From Candidatus Puniceispirillum sp. (GTDB lineage Bacteria > Pseudomonadota > Alphaproteobacteria > Puniceispirillales > Puniceispirillaceae), in assembly GCA_028383305.1 (NCBI GenBank), contig JAOEVD010000007.1, positions 35,538 to 99,537 on the forward strand: a stretch of DNA of 64,000 nt. Reading direction: 5' to 3'. Positions 62,540-64,000 of this stretch are shown piece after piece. The notes under the pieces are model-generated. The model worked only from the letters and a program-made list of their open reading frames with translations, ran no database searches and was not told the DNA's origin. Position 1 is the stretch's first letter, and each line of letters starts with the position of its first letter. The position numbers and the translations under genes are program-made.

Positions 62540-63004
62540 TCACCACTTAAAGTCGTAAATGCTGTGCGCTGCATCAATCTGAAATGTGGTTTGAAAGGTT
62601 GGCAAGGCTTTTACCCCTTTGTATTTGCCTGTGCCGCTGGTCAAATTCCCGTTGCCAATTCCTGTGCTTGGATCAATCGCTGCAACCCATACCGAAGCAT
62701 CTCCGTCTGGGTCGACTGACTCACAAATGCCATTAATCGATGAAGGTGCTTGCTCTCCTGCTGCCATCAACATAGTGAAATGGCAAGTTGCCATGGCTGC
62801 AGTGGGCCAGCCTTCAGGTGCGTTTTGATATTGCCAAAAATCTTCGGCAATCATATGGACAATTGATCCAGATTTTCCTTCAATAGTCTTTGAGGAAACA
62901 ACGCTAGAAAAGCCTTGGCCGTTGTAGTGACCGTCAGCCAAAGCAACTGACCCTGAAGCCGCTAAAAATGTTGCAGTTAATATCCCATTAATTTTATTTT
63001 TCAT
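62540..63004 (-). CDS. Secreted protein, unknown, beta-rich
   Basis: 154 aa with a signal peptide (residues 1-23, SVALADG). The mature chain has the repeating GNGNLTSGTGKYKGVKA-like segment that resembles allene-oxide-cyclase/lipocalin-type barrels (GTGKYxG), plus two Cys (CHFTML, ICESV). It is upstream of the RND operon on the same strand and could be co-expressed. No confident family. Confidence 0.6.
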   Translation of the reverse strand: MKNKINGILTATFLAASGSVALADGHYNGQGFSSVVSSKTIEGKSGSIVHMIAEDFWQYQNAPEGWPTAAMATCHFTMLMAAGEQAPSSINGICESVDPDGDASVWVAAIDPSTGIGNGNLTSGTGKYKGVKALPTFQTTFQIDAAHSIYDFKW

Positions 63005-63082
63005 TTAATTTTCCTATCTAAAACTCGTAGCTATCCTCTTTCCCGTTTAACTCACTCAATTTTAATTAATAGACTTAATAAT

Positions 63083-63119
63083 GCATTGCCCCAGTGCAAT
63101 TAATGCACTACGGCAATGC
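63083..63119. promoter_or_regulatory. Nested double-stem hairpin upstream of the secreted-protein gene
   Basis: Outer stem GCATTGCC (63083-63090) with GGCAATGC (63112-63119), inner stem AGTGCA (63093-63098) with TGCACT (63104-63109), loop ATTAA. It lies about 80 bp before the start of the secreted-protein gene and could be its leader structure or an operator. Confidence 0.5.
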
Positions 63120-63276
63120 CGCCTGAAGAGCGCACCAGAGCAACGCCCTTGCGTTCATATATGGAAGACCCCTTTAGGGGTATCTATAGAGGGGTGAAAT
63201 AGCTGCACGTTGGTATCTATTTACTATCTATTTTTTAACTACCAAAACGCCATATCAGCTGGGTTATTGAAAGAAA

Positions 63277-63326
63277 TGTTAGCGGGGGTAGGATTTGAAC
63301 CTACGACCTTCAGGTTATGAGCCTGA
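63277..63326 (-). pseudogene. 3' half of an initiator-type tRNA-Met, positions 27-76
   Basis: The minus strand holds exactly the last 50 nucleotides of a tRNA: anticodon stem-loop with CTCATAA (CAT), extra loop, T arm with TTCAAAT, acceptor and ACA where CCA is expected. It resembles initiator tRNA-fMet. The 5' half is absent and replaced by unrelated DNA. Like 55571-55620, it breaks at tRNA position 27. An att footprint or decayed tRNA. Confidence 0.7.
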
Positions 63327-63359
63327 AAAAAGTGGCTGTATTCTGCGCTATTTATTCGT

Positions 63360-63379
63360 TGGCGCTATGGTGGCGCTAT
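63360..63379. repeat. Tandem TGGCGCTAT repeats
   Basis: TGGCGCTAT occurs at 63360-63368 and 63371-63379, 11 bp apart. It is 33 bp from the tRNA relic and could be an integrase arm-type binding site, since such repeats often flank att cores. Confidence 0.35.
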
Positions 63380-63456
63380 AACCAATTTACTTTGAAACGC
63401 GTCGCCATAAGTTCGCTAAAGGGACTTCGATATATGCCAAACCGCCCTAAACCATT

Positions 63457-63696
63457 TTACGCTGGCTCTATATTTTCCATTTGCGCTCTAGTTGCAGTCC
63501 AAGAAGCGACAGAATAAGGCACAAGACAAGTTAGGCCCATCTTTATCCAACATTCGGCCGTCAAAGCACCACTGATTATCAAATCACCATGATTAATAAA
63601 TGCTAAAATTGTTCCCACAACCAATGCAGTCTTGACTGACCGATAAAGAATTTTCTTGCTCAACCAAATTTGTAATGCGATTTTGAAATTAGCCAT
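63457..63696 (-). CDS. NrtS-like nitrate/nitrite transporter (small)
   Basis: 79 aa from MANFKIALQIWL (GAGGAG ribosome site). The family's core ALVVGTILAFINHGD and a second helix ending TCLVPYSVASWTATRA are the two-helix pattern of NrtS, a small nitrate carrier known from cyanobacteria and marine bacteria. It probably acts as an oligomer in the inner membrane. Confidence 0.75.
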   Translation of the reverse strand: MANFKIALQIWLSKKILYRSVKTALVVGTILAFINHGDLIISGALTAECWIKMGLTCLVPYSVASWTATRAQMENIEPA

Positions 63697-63725
63697 CGGT
63701 CTCCTCAATTGCGAAGTAGGTTTTC

Positions 63726-64000
63726 ATGTTCACAAAAATTTTTATCCGAACATTTCCGTCAACAGAAGAATGTGAACTTTTTGAGTCAATATTGCAAACC
63801 CGCTGGCCTGAACTAATCGGCAAAGCTGATGGAGTTCGATTCACTGCATGGCGAAATTCACAAACGCCTCACATTTCGACCGTTGTTTGGGAATTCCCCA
63901 CTTTAGAGGCTCAAAAAACCATCGAAAAGTTAATTGAAGAGCATATTTCAAAATTCACCAAAACACTCTCGCCTAAAACAATCACCTTTTCAGGTGAACA
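63726..64000 (+). CDS. Hypothetical protein, cut by window end
   Basis: Frame open from ATG 63726 to the last base (91 codons seen). The product starts MFTKIFIRTFPSTEECELF and reads as a small alpha/beta protein with a beta strand pattern (HISTVVWEFP). No family recognised. Divergent from the NrtS-like gene. Confidence 0.6.
   Translation, partial: MFTKIFIRTFPSTEECELFESILQTRWPELIGKADGVRFTAWRNSQTPHISTVVWEFPTLEAQKTIEKLIEEHISKFTKTLSPKTITFSGE

Noticed and set aside
63317-63517. 66-codon plus-strand ORF
   Set aside because: It begins inside the tRNA relic and overlaps the end of the NrtS-like gene; no family match.
1-64000. CRISPR arrays or toxin-defence islands
   Set aside because: No regularly spaced repeats and no cas, restriction or toxin-antitoxin genes were recognised.

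Overview
The window looks like the chromosome of a marine alphaproteobacterium, possibly of the SAR116 type. This is inferred from gene content: tripartite tricarboxylate transporters (TTT), sulfatases, many small-acid catabolic genes, a zwf-pgl cluster, and moderately AT-rich, tightly packed genes. I could not run a taxonomic search, so the assignment is tentative.

Layout. 1-8.3 kb: the end of one sulfatase and a second complete one, YaaA, an Atm1-like ABC exporter, an MFS carrier and a gamma-glutamyltransferase. 8.5-14.8 kb: a complete TTT uptake system (tctCBA) divergent from its two-component regulator (tctD, tctE) plus a periplasmic binding protein. 14.9-19.3 kb: a Nei/Fpg glycosylase, then zwf-pgl followed by a decayed Entner-Doudoroff cluster. 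There the N-terminus of edd is fused in frame to the C-terminal two thirds of eda, and it meets a 5'-truncated glucokinase head to head. 19.5-26.6 kb: a flavin monooxygenase, DUF1028 and RidA genes, a large multispanning transporter, and an iron-binding protein divergent from a Fur-type regulator across Fur-like boxes.

27-57.7 kb is the most remarkable part: an accessory region bounded by a 41-nt imperfect direct repeat (26943-26983 and 57670-57710) that starts with a tRNA-3'-end-like sequence. At its right end lie an excisionase-like gene and a serine recombinase that has lost its catalytic domain. The cargo holds seven MmgE/PrpD-family genes, two isocitrate-lyase/PEP-mutase-family lyases, three SDR proteins with missing catalytic residues, a TcuA-like flavoprotein dehydrogenase, an enolase-superfamily enzyme, a TauD-like dioxygenase, a cupin, an AtuA/DUF4387 pair, a CapA-like protein, a TSUP carrier and a second TTT system with a TctA-TctB fusion. 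A LysR regulator sits between two divergent operons, over a perfect 14-bp inverted repeat.

My reading is a catabolic island for one or several unusual di- or tricarboxylates. TctC/TctAB would import the acid; the dioxygenase, dehydrogenase, MmgE/PrpD and enolase-type enzymes would rearrange it; and the two lyases would split it into central metabolites. It resembles a 2-methylcitrate-cycle back end without its synthase, repeated and diversified. Substrates cannot be read from sequence. 57.7-64 kb: an RND/MMPL exporter with LolA-like and outer-membrane partners, a secreted protein, a 50-nt tRNA relic, a NrtS-like nitrate carrier and a partial gene.
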